Source: Bacteriovoracaceae bacterium UBA6153 (lineage in GTDB: Bacteria > Bdellovibrionota > Bacteriovoracia > Bacteriovoracales > Bacteriovoracaceae). Taken from it: a stretch of DNA of 64,000 nucleotides. The first letter of the stretch is position 1. Every line of letters starts with the position of its first letter. This document shows, in pieces, positions 45,730-55,113 of the stretch. The notes beneath the pieces are model-generated. The model was not told where the DNA came from. It ran no database searches and worked only from the letters and a program-made list of their open reading frames with translations. Location: the NCBI GenBank assembly GCA_002428265.1, contig DIUR01000028.1:89251-153250 (forward strand), read 5' to 3'. Position numbers and translations under genes: made by a program.

Positions 45730-47547
45730 TTAAATTTCTTTTAAATAAAATAGATGCATTAACATCATCTCGCCTGTGTAGGCATCCTCTCCCCAGCCCA
45801 CAACTTTATTGTGATCAATCCTAGCAGGGTTAGCAGCTGAGTTATCATACTCAAACTCTGTCGTTAATACTGATCCTGCTTTGATACGAATAGGCTCACT
45901 CAACTCATAAGTTCTACGATTTTTAAAAATATATCGCGCGCTATAAATAAGTTTTGGATGAAGATCATCAGGCCCTTTCAAATAAGCTTTCGCATGCGCA
46001 CCTCTGACGTGCATGTGTGGACCAAGTCTGAAGAGGATAACATCTCGTTCATAACGTATGTCTTTTTTTAAAACAAAAGATTCATTGTTAGCTGGAATTT
46101 TAAAGTCTTCGATTGCTGACCTTGGATCGTAAAAAATTTCTTTAAGATTCCCTTTCTTTAAAAATTTATTAAATAAAACTTTGATGTTTGCAGTTTCATC
46201 TCTACCTGTTTTTGCAAAATGTACTTGAAGATAGATCTTCGCTCCCTTAGGAATACGATGGGCCTTATCAGTGTAATTGCTGGAAATAATACTATTTTGG
46301 TTCGGAACATTTACGAGACTATGAATCTTTTTAAGTGCCTCAACAGGGAGAAACTCATTTTTTCCCAGACCAATTTCTGGAATTTCTTCTTTCGCCACTA
46401 TCAATTGAATATGCTGGATAAGATTATCATTTGATAATTCTGCGTCTATATTAACGGAATTAATCCAGTAGTCTTCACCATTGTTAACGTCCACAAGCTC
46501 ATAGTGCCAATTGATTTTAGCATCTGCCTTGACGCTCACAGCGGATTTCATCTGGTAGCTGCCATTGTAATCACTTTTATTTTTGACTACGTTCTCGATA
46601 CCTTCTACGATTTCTACTTTCTTATAATCTTCTTTTTTTCCTTCAGGCATTCCTGAATCTATCCACGAATAAATTTCTTCTTTTTCTTGTTTTGTAAGAG
46701 AAATTTGATTCGATACTTGATGCAATTCTGGGTCAGCTTCCCATGGAGGCATCTGCTCTGTTTGAATAACTTCTTTAATCATTGTCGACCAGTTTTTTGC
46801 CCCACCATAAGTAAAAAAATTACTTGGCGGAGTTGCTCTGGCCACGTGGCAAGTTGCACATTTCATTTCTAATATAGGAGCAATGTTTTTATAATAGGTG
46901 ACGTCGTGCCTGACTCGAATCGATAAAGCGCACCCTAAAGATTTCACATAAGGATTTTTAACTTTTTTATTCTTAAGCAGTGCCTGCAACGCATTTTTTA
47001 AATACTCTTTTGAAGCACTCGCTTTCTCAGTTGAATAGCCTTGTTTATCATCTACAGGACCTCGGTACATAATCTTAAAATTCTTCATATCGACAACAAG
47101 AACTTCAGCTGTGCGATTTATTTTTAACTGTCTGGTTATCTCTTGAGTTTCATCAATCAAAACTGGAAACGGAAGTTTATACTTTTCAATTTCTTCTTTG
47201 AGGGCCTCACGAGTATCTTGTGCTGCTGAATCGATAAAATAAAAATCGACATCTTTCTTTTTAAACTGTGTTTTCAAGGCCCTTAATTCGGGAAGATTTT
47301 TTCTGGCAATCGGACATCCGATGCAATAGGAATAAAGAACAACAAACCTAGAATTTATTTTACGTGAAAACTGGTGAAGCTTGCCATCAGTATCCTGTAA
47401 GGCAAAATCATGAATATTAAAAAATAATTTTGCTGTATCCTCATTCATTGAAGCTTCAGCAGTTTTAATTTTAAAACTACCAAGTACTCCCAAAAGCACA
47501 CAACAAAAAAATAATTTTAACGTCAGAGAATTTTTAAATGATTGCAT
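45730..47547 (-). CDS. Exported redoxin / c-type heme / copper monooxygenase-like fusion protein
   Basis: 605 residues. After a signal peptide (about 33 residues) comes a thioredoxin-like domain with C75-x-x-C78 (SYCIGCPIARKN), then a heme c site C230-A-T-C233-H234 with a possible Met ligand in QMPPWEA, and a C-terminal domain with HMHVRGAHAKA and GEMMLMHLF patterns like the copper type II ascorbate-dependent monooxygenase (PHM-like) fold. Probably periplasmic. The substrate is unknown. Confidence 0.72.
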   Translation of the reverse strand: MQSFKNSLTLKLFFCCVLLGVLGSFKIKTAEASMNEDTAKLFFNIHDFALQDTDGKLHQFSRKINSRFVVLYSYCIGCPIARKNLPELRALKTQFKKKDVDFYFIDSAAQDTREALKEEIEKYKLPFPVLIDETQEITRQLKINRTAEVLVVDMKNFKIMYRGPVDDKQGYSTEKASASKEYLKNALQALLKNKKVKNPYVKSLGCALSIRVRHDVTYYKNIAPILEMKCATCHVARATPPSNFFTYGGAKNWSTMIKEVIQTEQMPPWEADPELHQVSNQISLTKQEKEEIYSWIDSGMPEGKKEDYKKVEIVEGIENVVKNKSDYNGSYQMKSAVSVKADAKINWHYELVDVNNGEDYWINSVNIDAELSNDNLIQHIQLIVAKEEIPEIGLGKNEFLPVEALKKIHSLVNVPNQNSIISSNYTDKAHRIPKGAKIYLQVHFAKTGRDETANIKVLFNKFLKKGNLKEIFYDPRSAIEDFKIPANNESFVLKKDIRYERDVILFRLGPHMHVRGAHAKAYLKGPDDLHPKLIYSARYIFKNRRTYELSEPIRIKAGSVLTTEFEYDNSAANPARIDHNKVVGWGEDAYTGEMMLMHLFYLKEI

Positions 47548-47560
47548 TAAATAAATTATA

Positions 47561-47605
47561 CTGAATAATAGAATTCTTGGCGAGTGCCAGAACTCTATTA
47601 TTCAG
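47561..47605. terminator. Long inverted repeat, probable terminator of the sigma-54 activator gene
   Basis: Left arm CTGAATAATAGAATTCTTGG (47561-47580) pairs imperfectly with CCAGAACTCTATTATTCAG (47587-47605) around loop CGAGTG. On the minus strand it follows the activator stop and is followed by an AT-rich tract; on the plus strand by TTTTATT. It could also be a bidirectional site or regulatory hairpin. Confidence 0.55.
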
Positions 47606-47617
47606 TTTTATTGAATC

Positions 47618-49183
47618 TTAAGCGGCCTTTACTCGTTTATCCAGTCCATATTTGTCAACTTTCATGATCAAACTTGCTCTCGAGATATCCAGCTCTTTTG
47701 CAAGCTTCGACTTGTTAAAGTTACATCTCTTCAGTCCTTCTCTGATCATCATAATTTCTAACTGCTCAAGGGCCTCTCTCAAAGTTCCTTCTGTATCAAC
47801 ACCTTTAAATGCTGGTTCAGCCGAAGCTCCAAAATCTGTAATACGTGGGCTAAGATTTTCTGGCCCAATCATCTTCTCGTCACCAGCTAAAACCACAAGT
47901 CTTTCAACTTCGTTTTCTAGTTCACGAACGTTACCTGGCCATGGATAATCCAACATCTTCTCCATACATTTTTTTGCAAATGTTTTAAGAGCTTTTCCAG
48001 ATTCATCACATCTCTTCTTAAGGAAAAAATCCATAAGAACCGGAATATCATCTCCACGCTCACGAAGAGGTGGAAGACCAACGTTGATTACGTTAATTCT
48101 GTAATATAAATCTTCTCTGAACTCACCTTTTGCCATCATCTCTTTAAGATTTTTATTTGTGGCCGCAACGATTCTCACGTCTACTTTTTTAGGTGCAGTG
48201 GCTCCAACTGGAAGATATGTTCCTTCCTGAAGTACACGCAGAAGTTTTACCTGCATTGAGAGAGTCGTATCCCCGATTTCATCCAGGAACAGTGTTCCAC
48301 CGTTAGCTGTTTCAAATAGACCTTTTTTATCTTTAACTGCACCAGTAAACGATCCTTTCATGTGACCGAATAACTCCGAGTCTAGAAGGTTGTCGTTAAA
48401 CGCTGAACAGTTAACAGCTAAAAACATTTTTTCTTTTCTTGGAGAATAGAAGTGGATGGCCTTAGCAACAAGTTCCTTACCAGTTCCGTTTTCACCTTGG
48501 ATTAAAACAGATGATTCAGATGAAGAAATTTTCTCTAGAAGAGAATAAATCTGCTGCATCTTTTTCGATTTACCAATCATCGCATGGTATCTGTACTTCT
48601 CACCAACTTCAGAGCTCAGTGCATGAATCTGCTCTTCTCTTTTTGTAATCTCATCGTGGAAACTCACCATCTCTTCCGCAACTAAACCTGTTAGTTCTTT
48701 TACGTACTCAAGTTCGCGAGGCCACATTTTTTTAATTTTTTCACAAGCAGTCGCTGCATCTGATTCACTTGAACCAAGTTCAACCATCTGCGCTTTTAGC
48801 ATTTCGATATCAGCACTAGTTGCTGTATCTAATACGAATGGATAAACGAAAACCGCTCCCGCAAACTCACCTTCAACTTTCACCGGGAAAGCCACACCTT
48901 TAACGTGCTTGAAGAATGATTCGTACACAACGATCTCATCTTTACCTGATGCCATTTTATCTACGATTTTTTCGATATCTTCGGCCAAGAAGTCGTGCCC
49001 GTAAGCCGCTTGCATTTGAACTTTCATGAAGTGACTTTTAAAAGCGTATGTCTTGCTAGAATGATCAGACCAAAGTTTTCCATGAGCGTCTGTGTAAAAC
49101 ATTTCAACATCAAACCACTTCCCTAGAATCCCTTCTAGTTTAGAGATAACGTGAAGTTTACCCATATCTTGCCAATTAATCAT
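47618..49183 (-). CDS. Sigma-54-dependent transcription activator with N-terminal sensor domain
   Basis: 521 residues. The N-terminal 170 residues look like a ligand sensor (PocR- or GAF-like, not a receiver). The AAA+ core has Walker A GENGTGKE, the sigma-54 contact loop GSFTGA (Gly-Ser variant of GAFTGA) and LFLDEIG, and the end is a Fis-type helix-turn-helix (NKSKLAKELDISRASLIMKV). It would start transcription from RNA polymerase with sigma-54. AAGGAGAG precedes the ATG. Target genes are not visible here. Confidence 0.83.
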   Translation of the reverse strand: MINWQDMGKLHVISKLEGILGKWFDVEMFYTDAHGKLWSDHSSKTYAFKSHFMKVQMQAAYGHDFLAEDIEKIVDKMASGKDEIVVYESFFKHVKGVAFPVKVEGEFAGAVFVYPFVLDTATSADIEMLKAQMVELGSSESDAATACEKIKKMWPRELEYVKELTGLVAEEMVSFHDEITKREEQIHALSSEVGEKYRYHAMIGKSKKMQQIYSLLEKISSSESSVLIQGENGTGKELVAKAIHFYSPRKEKMFLAVNCSAFNDNLLDSELFGHMKGSFTGAVKDKKGLFETANGGTLFLDEIGDTTLSMQVKLLRVLQEGTYLPVGATAPKKVDVRIVAATNKNLKEMMAKGEFREDLYYRINVINVGLPPLRERGDDIPVLMDFFLKKRCDESGKALKTFAKKCMEKMLDYPWPGNVRELENEVERLVVLAGDEKMIGPENLSPRITDFGASAEPAFKGVDTEGTLREALEQLEIMMIREGLKRCNFNKSKLAKELDISRASLIMKVDKYGLDKRVKAA

Positions 49184-49358
49184 ACAACTCTCCTTAAGCG
49201 CACGATGCCTAAATTCATAAAGACATCTATAGTTGTAAAACTTTTCGGCACTTTTCTAAAAATCTTAAAGAAATTGATGAAACTTTTAACAGACAGGTTT
49301 TGCCCATCTCTTAATTTCCGACACTTTAAGGTCTTATCGGGTAAAAAATTGTAAAAAA
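49184..49358. other. 175-base gap between the thioredoxin-like and activator genes
   Basis: AT-rich upstream region of the sigma-54 activator. I see no ORF, hairpin terminator or clear sigma-54 site here. The promoter of the activator must lie within it but was not identified. Confidence 0.3.
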
Positions 49359-49955
49359 TTAATGAGTTTCGATTTTACGATCATCCACTTTCTGGTCATT
49401 TAGCCAAAAACTTAGACGAGTCACATAGGATTCCGCCAGCCAATCCTGGGGACCAATAAATTTATTGATATGCTTTCCAGTACTATTAAAGAGGAAAGTT
49501 TCCGGAACCTTTAGCGTACCTAATTGGTCCATTACTCTATTTTCTTTATCAATAGCAAAAGTCACATTTTTTGGAATATTTGGAAAGCGCGTGAGAAATT
49601 TCTTAATCTTCACTTCTTCATCATTCACGGCCACGAGTAAAAACTTTACCCCTGTATCTTGAACACGAGTCGCGTACTGGAGAAACTCCGGCATCTCTTT
49701 TTCACAAGGCCCGCACCATGTTCCCCAGATGTGAACAAAAGCACCACTTGAGCCCGCAAGAAAGTCCTTAGATTTAATTTCAACGACAGGGTTTGAACCT
49801 ATTACAGTAAAGTCTGGAAGCTCCTTCAAAACAGGCGCAGAAAGCGCTCCATCACTGGCACCATAAAACTGCTTACGCTCATAATGGCCGTATAAAAACG
49901 TCAGACCAAGTAGAGCAGCAATAAGAAGAACTTTTTGGAGAAAATTTATTTTCAT
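49359..49955 (-). CDS. TlpA/ResA-like membrane-anchored thioredoxin
   Basis: 198 residues from the ATG at 49955; a TTG 15 bases upstream sits at the terminator T tract and is less likely. A short N-terminal membrane anchor (NFLQKVLLIAALLGLTFLYG) precedes a thioredoxin fold with WGTWCGPCEKEMPEF and the cis-Pro region VPETFLF. It likely reduces disulfides outside the cytoplasm, for example in cytochrome c maturation. Confidence 0.83.
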   Translation of the reverse strand: MKINFLQKVLLIAALLGLTFLYGHYERKQFYGASDGALSAPVLKELPDFTVIGSNPVVEIKSKDFLAGSSGAFVHIWGTWCGPCEKEMPEFLQYATRVQDTGVKFLLVAVNDEEVKIKKFLTRFPNIPKNVTFAIDKENRVMDQLGTLKVPETFLFNSTGKHINKFIGPQDWLAESYVTRLSFWLNDQKVDDRKIETH

Positions 49956-49968
49956 AAGGAATTTAGGC

Positions 49969-49992
49969 AAAAAAAAGCCTCCGTAAGGAGGC
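49969..49992 (-). terminator. Rho-independent terminator of the ribosomal operon
   Basis: Stem GCCTCC (49977-49982), loop GTAA, GGAGGC (49987-49992); on the minus strand a run of T follows. It lies directly after rplQ and ends the S10-spc-alpha operon. Confidence 0.85.
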
Positions 49993-50012
49993 TTCCATAT
50001 TAAATCTTTTAA

Positions 50013-50369
50013 CTATTCAACTAGAGCGAAGTAGCTCATCTTTGCACTGTCACCAACACGCCCTTCAGCGATTTTGATAACTCTAGTGTATCCACCATTT
50101 CTAGTCTTGAACTTTGGAGCAACGTTAGCAAAAAGTTCTTTTACAGCGTTGTCATTGTTAAGCTTAGAGTAAGCGATTCTTCTGTTGTGAACAGAATCAA
50201 CTTTTGCAAGAGTGATTAGTTTTTCAACGTATCCTCTTAGTGCCATACATCTAGCATGAGTTGTTTTAATTTGTTTGTGCTCAATTACTTCAATCGCCAG
50301 GTTTCTGATGATTGCTTCTCTGTGAGCTGGCTTTACGCCTAAAGTATATTTGTGATTCCCGTGTCTCAT
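50013..50369 (-). CDS. rplQ: Ribosomal protein L17
   Basis: 118 residues. The start MRHGNHKYTLGVKPAHREAI and the TTHARCMALRGYVEKLITLAK region match bacterial L17. Last gene of the operon, 24 bases after rpoA, just before the terminator. Confidence 0.95.
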   Translation of the reverse strand: MRHGNHKYTLGVKPAHREAIIRNLAIEVIEHKQIKTTHARCMALRGYVEKLITLAKVDSVHNRRIAYSKLNNDNAVKELFANVAPKFKTRNGGYTRVIKIAEGRVGDSAKMSYFALVE

Positions 50370-50393
50370 AATCCCACCTAAATATTAAAAATC

Positions 50394-51422
50394 TTAGTTC
50401 TTACCTACAGTCTTACCGTCTTGCATATCTTTCATTAAGCTATCAACTTTCATTCCAAGACCAAGACCCATGCTCGTAAGAATTTCTTTAATTTCATTTA
50501 AAGACTTTCTTCCGAAGTTCTTAGTTCTTAGCATTTCACCTTCTGTCTTCGAAACTAGTTCGTAGATATACTTAATGTTAGCATTCTGTAAACAGTTTGC
50601 TGAACGAACTGAAAGTTCAAGTTCAGATACTGGCTTAAGAAGCGCATTGTTTGTAGGTGATGAAACAGCGATTGGCTTAGAATCGTGTTTTACAACTTGC
50701 TCTTCATCTTCGAAAGTTAAGAACACAGCAAGCTGGTCTCTTAAAATCTTAGCTGCGAAAGCAATTGAATCAGCTGGGTTGATACCTGAGTTAGTCCAAA
50801 CTTCAAGCGTAAGTTTATCGAAGTCTGTTCTCTTACCAACACGAGTGTTTGTAACAGAATAGTTTACACGGTAAACAGGCGAGAAAAGTGTATCTAAATA
50901 GATCCATCCAACTGGAAGTTCATATTCATCTTTGTTATCAACTGCAGTTACGTAACCTTTTCCACGTGCAACTTTAAGTTCAACCTTAAGTGATCCACCT
51001 GAAGAAATGTTAGCGATAACGTGATTCGGGTTAAGAATTTCTACGTTAGCGTTTGTTACGATATCTGAAGCTCTTACCGGACCTTCTCCTGATTTCTCAA
51101 GAACTAGAACAGTATCTTCTCTTCCAGAAATTTTAAATCTAACTTCTTTTAAGTTAAGAATGATTTCTGAAACTTCTTCTTTAACGTTATTGATTGTACC
51201 GAACTCATGTTCAACACCTTCAACTCTAATAGCTACAATTCCTGCTCCTTGAAGAGAAGAAAGTAGAACTCTTCTAAGAGAGTTCCCAAGAGTCTGGCCG
51301 TAACCGCGCTCAAGTGGCTTTGCTACGAATTTTCCGTAATCGTTTCTTAAGCTTTCGCTTTCTGCTTCTAGAGCTACCGGTCTAATCATGCTATTCCAGT
51401 TTTTAGCTGTAAAATTATCCAT
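50394..51422 (-). CDS. rpoA: RNA polymerase alpha subunit
   Basis: 342 residues. The N-terminal dimerisation domain (GYGQTLGNSLRRVLLSSLQGA) and C-terminal helix-hairpin-helix domain (LELSVRSANCLQNANIKYIYELV..TKNFGRKSLNEIKEIL) are both complete. It follows rpsK directly, without rpsD in between, unlike the common gene order. Confidence 0.96.
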   Translation of the reverse strand: MDNFTAKNWNSMIRPVALEAESESLRNDYGKFVAKPLERGYGQTLGNSLRRVLLSSLQGAGIVAIRVEGVEHEFGTINNVKEEVSEIILNLKEVRFKISGREDTVLVLEKSGEGPVRASDIVTNANVEILNPNHVIANISSGGSLKVELKVARGKGYVTAVDNKDEYELPVGWIYLDTLFSPVYRVNYSVTNTRVGKRTDFDKLTLEVWTNSGINPADSIAFAAKILRDQLAVFLTFEDEEQVVKHDSKPIAVSSPTNNALLKPVSELELSVRSANCLQNANIKYIYELVSKTEGEMLRTKNFGRKSLNEIKEILTSMGLGLGMKVDSLMKDMQDGKTVGKN

Positions 51423-51445
51423 TCTAAAGTCTCCTTAAATAGAAA

Positions 51446-51829
51446 TTAAACTCTTCTTCTCTTCGGTGCTCTACATCCATTGTGTGGAATAGGGCTTCTG
51501 TCAGATACAGAAATAATTCTGATCCCAGCGCCAAGAAGTGCTCTAATAGCATTTTCTCTACCTGCTCCTGGACCTTTTACTCTTACTTCAACAGAGTTTA
51601 ATCCATGTTCAACAGCTCTTTTTGCAGCTTCAAGAGAAGCAGTTTGAGCAGCGAACGGAGTCGACTTTTTAGATCCTCTGAATCCTAATTGACCAGCACT
51701 TGCCCAAGCAAGAGCGTTCCCTTGAGGATCAGTGAAAGTTACAATTGTATTATTGAAAGAAGCCTGAATATGGCAAATACCATGAGAGACGTTCTTTTTT
51801 ACTTTTTTCTTAACAACTTTTTTTACCAT
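51446..51829 (-). CDS. rpsK: Ribosomal protein S11
   Basis: 127 residues. GICHIQASFNNTIVTFTD and GAGIRIISVSDRSPIPHNGCRAPKRRRV are the S11 hallmarks. Small-subunit platform protein. 23 bases from rpoA, so there is no room for rpsD. Confidence 0.96.
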   Translation of the reverse strand: MVKKVVKKKVKKNVSHGICHIQASFNNTIVTFTDPQGNALAWASAGQLGFRGSKKSTPFAAQTASLEAAKRAVEHGLNSVEVRVKGPGAGRENAIRALLGAGIRIISVSDRSPIPHNGCRAPKRRRV

Positions 51830-51842
51830 AAAATTACCTTAA

Positions 51843-52226
51843 TTATTTAAGTGATTTAATTGATTTCTTACCAGCAATTGCAACCGCAGGACCTTTTCTC
51901 GTTCTAGCGTTTGTATGCGTTCTTTGTCCTCTTACTGGAAGACTTCTTCTATGACGAACGCCTCTATAGCATGCCATATCTTTTAGTCTCTTAATGTTAA
52001 GACCGATTTCACGACGAAGATCCCCTTCAACCACATGTCCTTCTTCAAGGTGCTTTCTGATTGTTTGAACTTCTTCTTCAGAAATATCATTTGAGCTTTT
52101 TTCTGGATCAATTGCAGAAGCAATTAAAACGTCCATAGCTACTTTTGGTCCAACCCCATAAACGGATTGAAGTGCAATTCTCATTGCTTTATTTCTTGGA
52201 ATATCTACCCCTAAAATTCTTGCCAT
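51843..52226 (-). CDS. rpsM: Ribosomal protein S13
   Basis: 127 residues. MARILGVDIPRNKAMRIALQ and CYRGVRHRRSLPVRGQRTHTNARTRKG match S13, which contacts tRNA and the large subunit. It follows rpmJ in the operon. Confidence 0.96.
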   Translation of the reverse strand: MARILGVDIPRNKAMRIALQSVYGVGPKVAMDVLIASAIDPEKSSNDISEEEVQTIRKHLEEGHVVEGDLRREIGLNIKRLKDMACYRGVRHRRSLPVRGQRTHTNARTRKGPAVAIAGKKSIKSLK

Positions 52227-52235
52227 ATATCCCTC

Positions 52236-52352
52236 TTACCCTTGTCTCTGTTTATGTTTTGGAGAAGCTTTACAAACAACTCTTAAAACACCTTTTCTTT
52301 TAATTACTTTGCAATCTTTACAGATTACTTTTACTGAAGCTCTAACTTTCAT
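52236..52352 (-). CDS. rpmJ: Ribosomal protein L36
   Basis: 38 residues. Starts MKVRASVKVICKDCKVIKRK; Cys11, Cys14, Cys27 and His33 form the zinc site of the C+ type L36. Coded between infA and rpsM, its usual place. Confidence 0.93.
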   Translation of the reverse strand: MKVRASVKVICKDCKVIKRKGVLRVVCKASPKHKQRQG

Positions 52353-52368
52353 ATAATCCCCGCTACAA

Positions 52369-52587
52369 CTACTTACTTCTGTAAGTTATTCTACCTTTAG
52401 TTAAATCGTACTTACTAATTTCAACTAGAACCTTATCTCCAGGTAAAATCTTGATAAAGTGCATGCGCATCTTCCCGCTAATGTGAGCAATAATGATGTG
52501 CCCATTAGGTAATTTCACACGAAATTTTGTATTAGGTAAAAGTTCAGTAACTTCGCCTTCTACTTCGATAATATCTTTATCTGTCAT
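52369..52587 (-). CDS. infA: Translation initiation factor IF-1
   Basis: 72 residues. An S1/OB-fold protein with IEVEGEVTELLPNTKFRVKLPNGH and DKVLVEISKYDLTKGRITYR, the IF-1 signature. Sits between adk and rpmJ; no map gene lies between, unlike some operons. Confidence 0.95.
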   Translation of the reverse strand: MTDKDIIEVEGEVTELLPNTKFRVKLPNGHIIIAHISGKMRMHFIKILPGDKVLVEISKYDLTKGRITYRSK

Positions 52588-52661
52588 ATTCCCCTAAAAT
52601 AGGTTGTATATCCTAAAATAATCCCATAAAGCAAGAGCTATATTTCGATCACTTTATTCTG

Positions 52662-53300
52662 TTATCTAATTACGTTTTCTAATTCTTTAAAGACATCTTT
52701 TTCTTGCATTGATGCATCAATCTCGACCAAAACTCCCTTCGATTTATAGAAGGCAAGCATTGGATCTACGGTATCTTTGAAAATCTGTAAGCGATTAGAA
52801 ACTACTTCTTCAGTATCATCTTTTCTCTGCTTAAGAGTTCCGACTGATCCGCACTTATCACATGTATCAGAAGCCTTTGGAGCCTTTGTTTGAAGATTAT
52901 AAATCTCTCCACAATTGCCACACGTTCTTCTGTTGACGACACGTGAAATAAGGATGCTCAAGTCAATTTTAAAATAAACAGCTAAGGTTTTTCTTCCCTG
53001 TAGCAGCTCAGCCTCAAGCATTTCAGCCTGGGCAATATTACGTGGGAACCCATCAAAAATATAGCTAACTTTGTCTACGTCACAATTAGCTTTTAAGAGG
53101 GCCAATACGGTTCTATCGTCTACCAAATCACCTCTAGATATTATCTCCGAGACTTTCTGGCCTAATTCACTACCTTTTGCAATTTCACTTCTTAAAAGAT
53201 CACCTGTCGATACGTGCTTAAAGCCTTTCTCAACTAGTTTTGCAGCCTGTGTTCCCTTTCCTGAACCAGGAGCTCCAAGGATGATCAAATGAGGTTTCAT
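52662..53300 (-). CDS. adk: Adenylate kinase
   Basis: 212 residues. Walker A LGAPGSGKGTQAA, the long lid with a Cys4 zinc site (CGNCGEIYN...DTCDKCG) and DGFPRN are diagnostic. It interconverts AMP, ADP and ATP. Follows secY by three bases. Confidence 0.95.
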   Translation of the reverse strand: MKPHLIILGAPGSGKGTQAAKLVEKGFKHVSTGDLLRSEIAKGSELGQKVSEIISRGDLVDDRTVLALLKANCDVDKVSYIFDGFPRNIAQAEMLEAELLQGRKTLAVYFKIDLSILISRVVNRRTCGNCGEIYNLQTKAPKASDTCDKCGSVGTLKQRKDDTEEVVSNRLQIFKDTVDPMLAFYKSKGVLVEIDASMQEKDVFKELENVIR

Positions 53301-53303
53301 TAA

Positions 53304-54614
53304 CTAAAACCTTCTATTCGGACCGTTGTATTTTCCTTTACTCTTAAAGGCGGTCTCATATTTATCAGAATACATAAATGTCTGAACGTTTAACATTACT
53401 CTCATTGCAACAGATACCATGATCAGAAGCGAAGTACCTTCGAAGCGCGAATGGCTTCCAGTAATAACTGAAGGAAGAATACAAACCACGATCAAGAAAA
53501 GTGCACCAAAGAAAGTTACTCTATTAAGTACGAAGTCTAGATAGTCTTTAGTTTTATCACCTGGTCTAATCCCTGGGATAAAAGCATTGTTCTTAGCTAG
53601 CATTTCAGTAACCTTTTTAGTTTTAAACTGAATTGGAGCATAAAAGAAAGACATATAGAAAATCAATAAAGCGAACACTAGGTTAAACAGAAGTTGACCT
53701 GGCATTAACGATTGGTGAATCGTATCTACGTAAGGCTTCATTACACTTCCGGCCGGAACAAAGTTCGCCAGAGTTGCTGGAGCAGCTAAAAGTGAACTTG
53801 CAAGAATTGGAGGCATTACCCCACCAGTATCTAGTCTTAGTGGAAGATTTTGAGCTCCACCGTAAACTTTGTTATTCACAACTTTTTTAGCATATTGAAC
53901 TGGAATATTTCTAAACGCACTTTCAACATATGAAACAATGTATAGAGAGATTGCGATAATCGCTACACCCATTGCCAAGTTCCATCCTGAAAGCTCCCCA
54001 TTTCTAAATAGAGTTACTTTTTGGAAAAATTCAGCCGGTAGCTCAACAGCAATACCTGTAAAGATAATTAAAGAAACACCATTTTCAAGACCAAACTCAG
54101 TGATTCTCTCCCCTAACCAAAGAAGGAACATTGTCCCACCAGCAAGAGTGATCATAGTAGTTAATCTAAATAGCATTCCTGGTTCATTAATAAGTGGAAC
54201 ACCTGTTGGGCTTCTGAAGCCTTCAAACACAGCGGCCATACCGTAGCCTTGAATACAACAAAGAAGAACTGAAGCATAACGAGTCCACTTCTGGATCTTC
54301 TTATTTCCTTCGCTGTCTTCCTGCATTTCTTGGATTTGAGGTACAACTTCACCTAATAAGCTGAAGATGATTGATGTAGTGATGTATGGCATGATTCCAA
54401 GTGCAAGCACCGAGAAACGCTTAAACGCACCACCGCTGAACGTATTAACTAGATCGAATATTCCACCGCCGCCTTCTGAGAAGTAAGACGCTAATGCAGA
54501 AGCATTAACACCAGCAACAGGAACTTGAGCTGCTAGTCTGTAAACTAGCAGCAAAAGAAATGTATAAAAAATTCGTTTCTTAAGTTCTTCTATCTTTCCT
54601 TGAGAAGTCGACAT
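53304..54614 (-). CDS. secY: Protein translocase subunit SecY
   Basis: 436 residues with ten membrane segments and the SecY motif region (SVLALGIMPYITTSIIFSLLGEVVP, later YIPGIRPG-type NNAFIPGIRPGDKT). Forms the core of the SecYEG channel. It lies between rplO and adk as in typical spc operons. Confidence 0.96.
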   Translation of the reverse strand: MSTSQGKIEELKKRIFYTFLLLLVYRLAAQVPVAGVNASALASYFSEGGGGIFDLVNTFSGGAFKRFSVLALGIMPYITTSIIFSLLGEVVPQIQEMQEDSEGNKKIQKWTRYASVLLCCIQGYGMAAVFEGFRSPTGVPLINEPGMLFRLTTMITLAGGTMFLLWLGERITEFGLENGVSLIIFTGIAVELPAEFFQKVTLFRNGELSGWNLAMGVAIIAISLYIVSYVESAFRNIPVQYAKKVVNNKVYGGAQNLPLRLDTGGVMPPILASSLLAAPATLANFVPAGSVMKPYVDTIHQSLMPGQLLFNLVFALLIFYMSFFYAPIQFKTKKVTEMLAKNNAFIPGIRPGDKTKDYLDFVLNRVTFFGALFLIVVCILPSVITGSHSRFEGTSLLIMVSVAMRVMLNVQTFMYSDKYETAFKSKGKYNGPNRRF

Positions 54615-54631
54615 ATTAGTTTTTTCCTAAA

Positions 54632-55084
54632 CTACTTAACAGTTCCAGAACTGTTTTGGATTGATTCAAGTGCTTTCTTTGAGAACTTAGTAATTTCCTC
54701 AAATTTAAGCGCTTTCGTCAATGCAATATTGCCGATAACTTTGATTTTTAAAGATTTATTGATACCAGATAGAAGACCTTTAGTGATTAAAGACTCTCTA
54801 TTAACTGTTTCAGATTTTGCAAACTTAGCTTCGATGTTTTCAAGCGTTACAACTGCGAACGGATCCGCGAATCTAACGTTATTGAATCCACGCTTAGGAA
54901 GTCTCATATACAGAGGAAGATTGTTACCTTCAAACCCTGATCTTACGTGACCACTCTTTCTAGCTTTTTGACCTTTATGTCCTTTACCAGCTTGAGTACC
55001 TTGACCAGAAGCTTGTCCACGACCAAGTCTTTTTGTATTTTTGTTTGCACCCTTTGGGCTCTGTAAATTATTTAAAGTTAACAT
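54632..55084 (-). CDS. rplO: Ribosomal protein L15
   Basis: 150 residues. LGRGQASGQGTQAGKGHKGQKARKSG and FEGNNLPLYMRLPKRGFNN are the basic L15 loops. Precedes secY. Confidence 0.95.
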   Translation of the reverse strand: MLTLNNLQSPKGANKNTKRLGRGQASGQGTQAGKGHKGQKARKSGHVRSGFEGNNLPLYMRLPKRGFNNVRFADPFAVVTLENIEAKFAKSETVNRESLITKGLLSGINKSLKIKVIGNIALTKALKFEEITKFSKKALESIQNSSGTVK

Positions 55085-55113
55085 GACAAATTCCTCTATA
55101 TTCTTACGAACAA

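Noticed and set aside
50575..50862. Plus-strand ORFs within the ribosomal operon (and similar shadows elsewhere)
   Set aside because: They lie opposite clearly coding ribosomal genes, have no ribosome site and unnatural composition.
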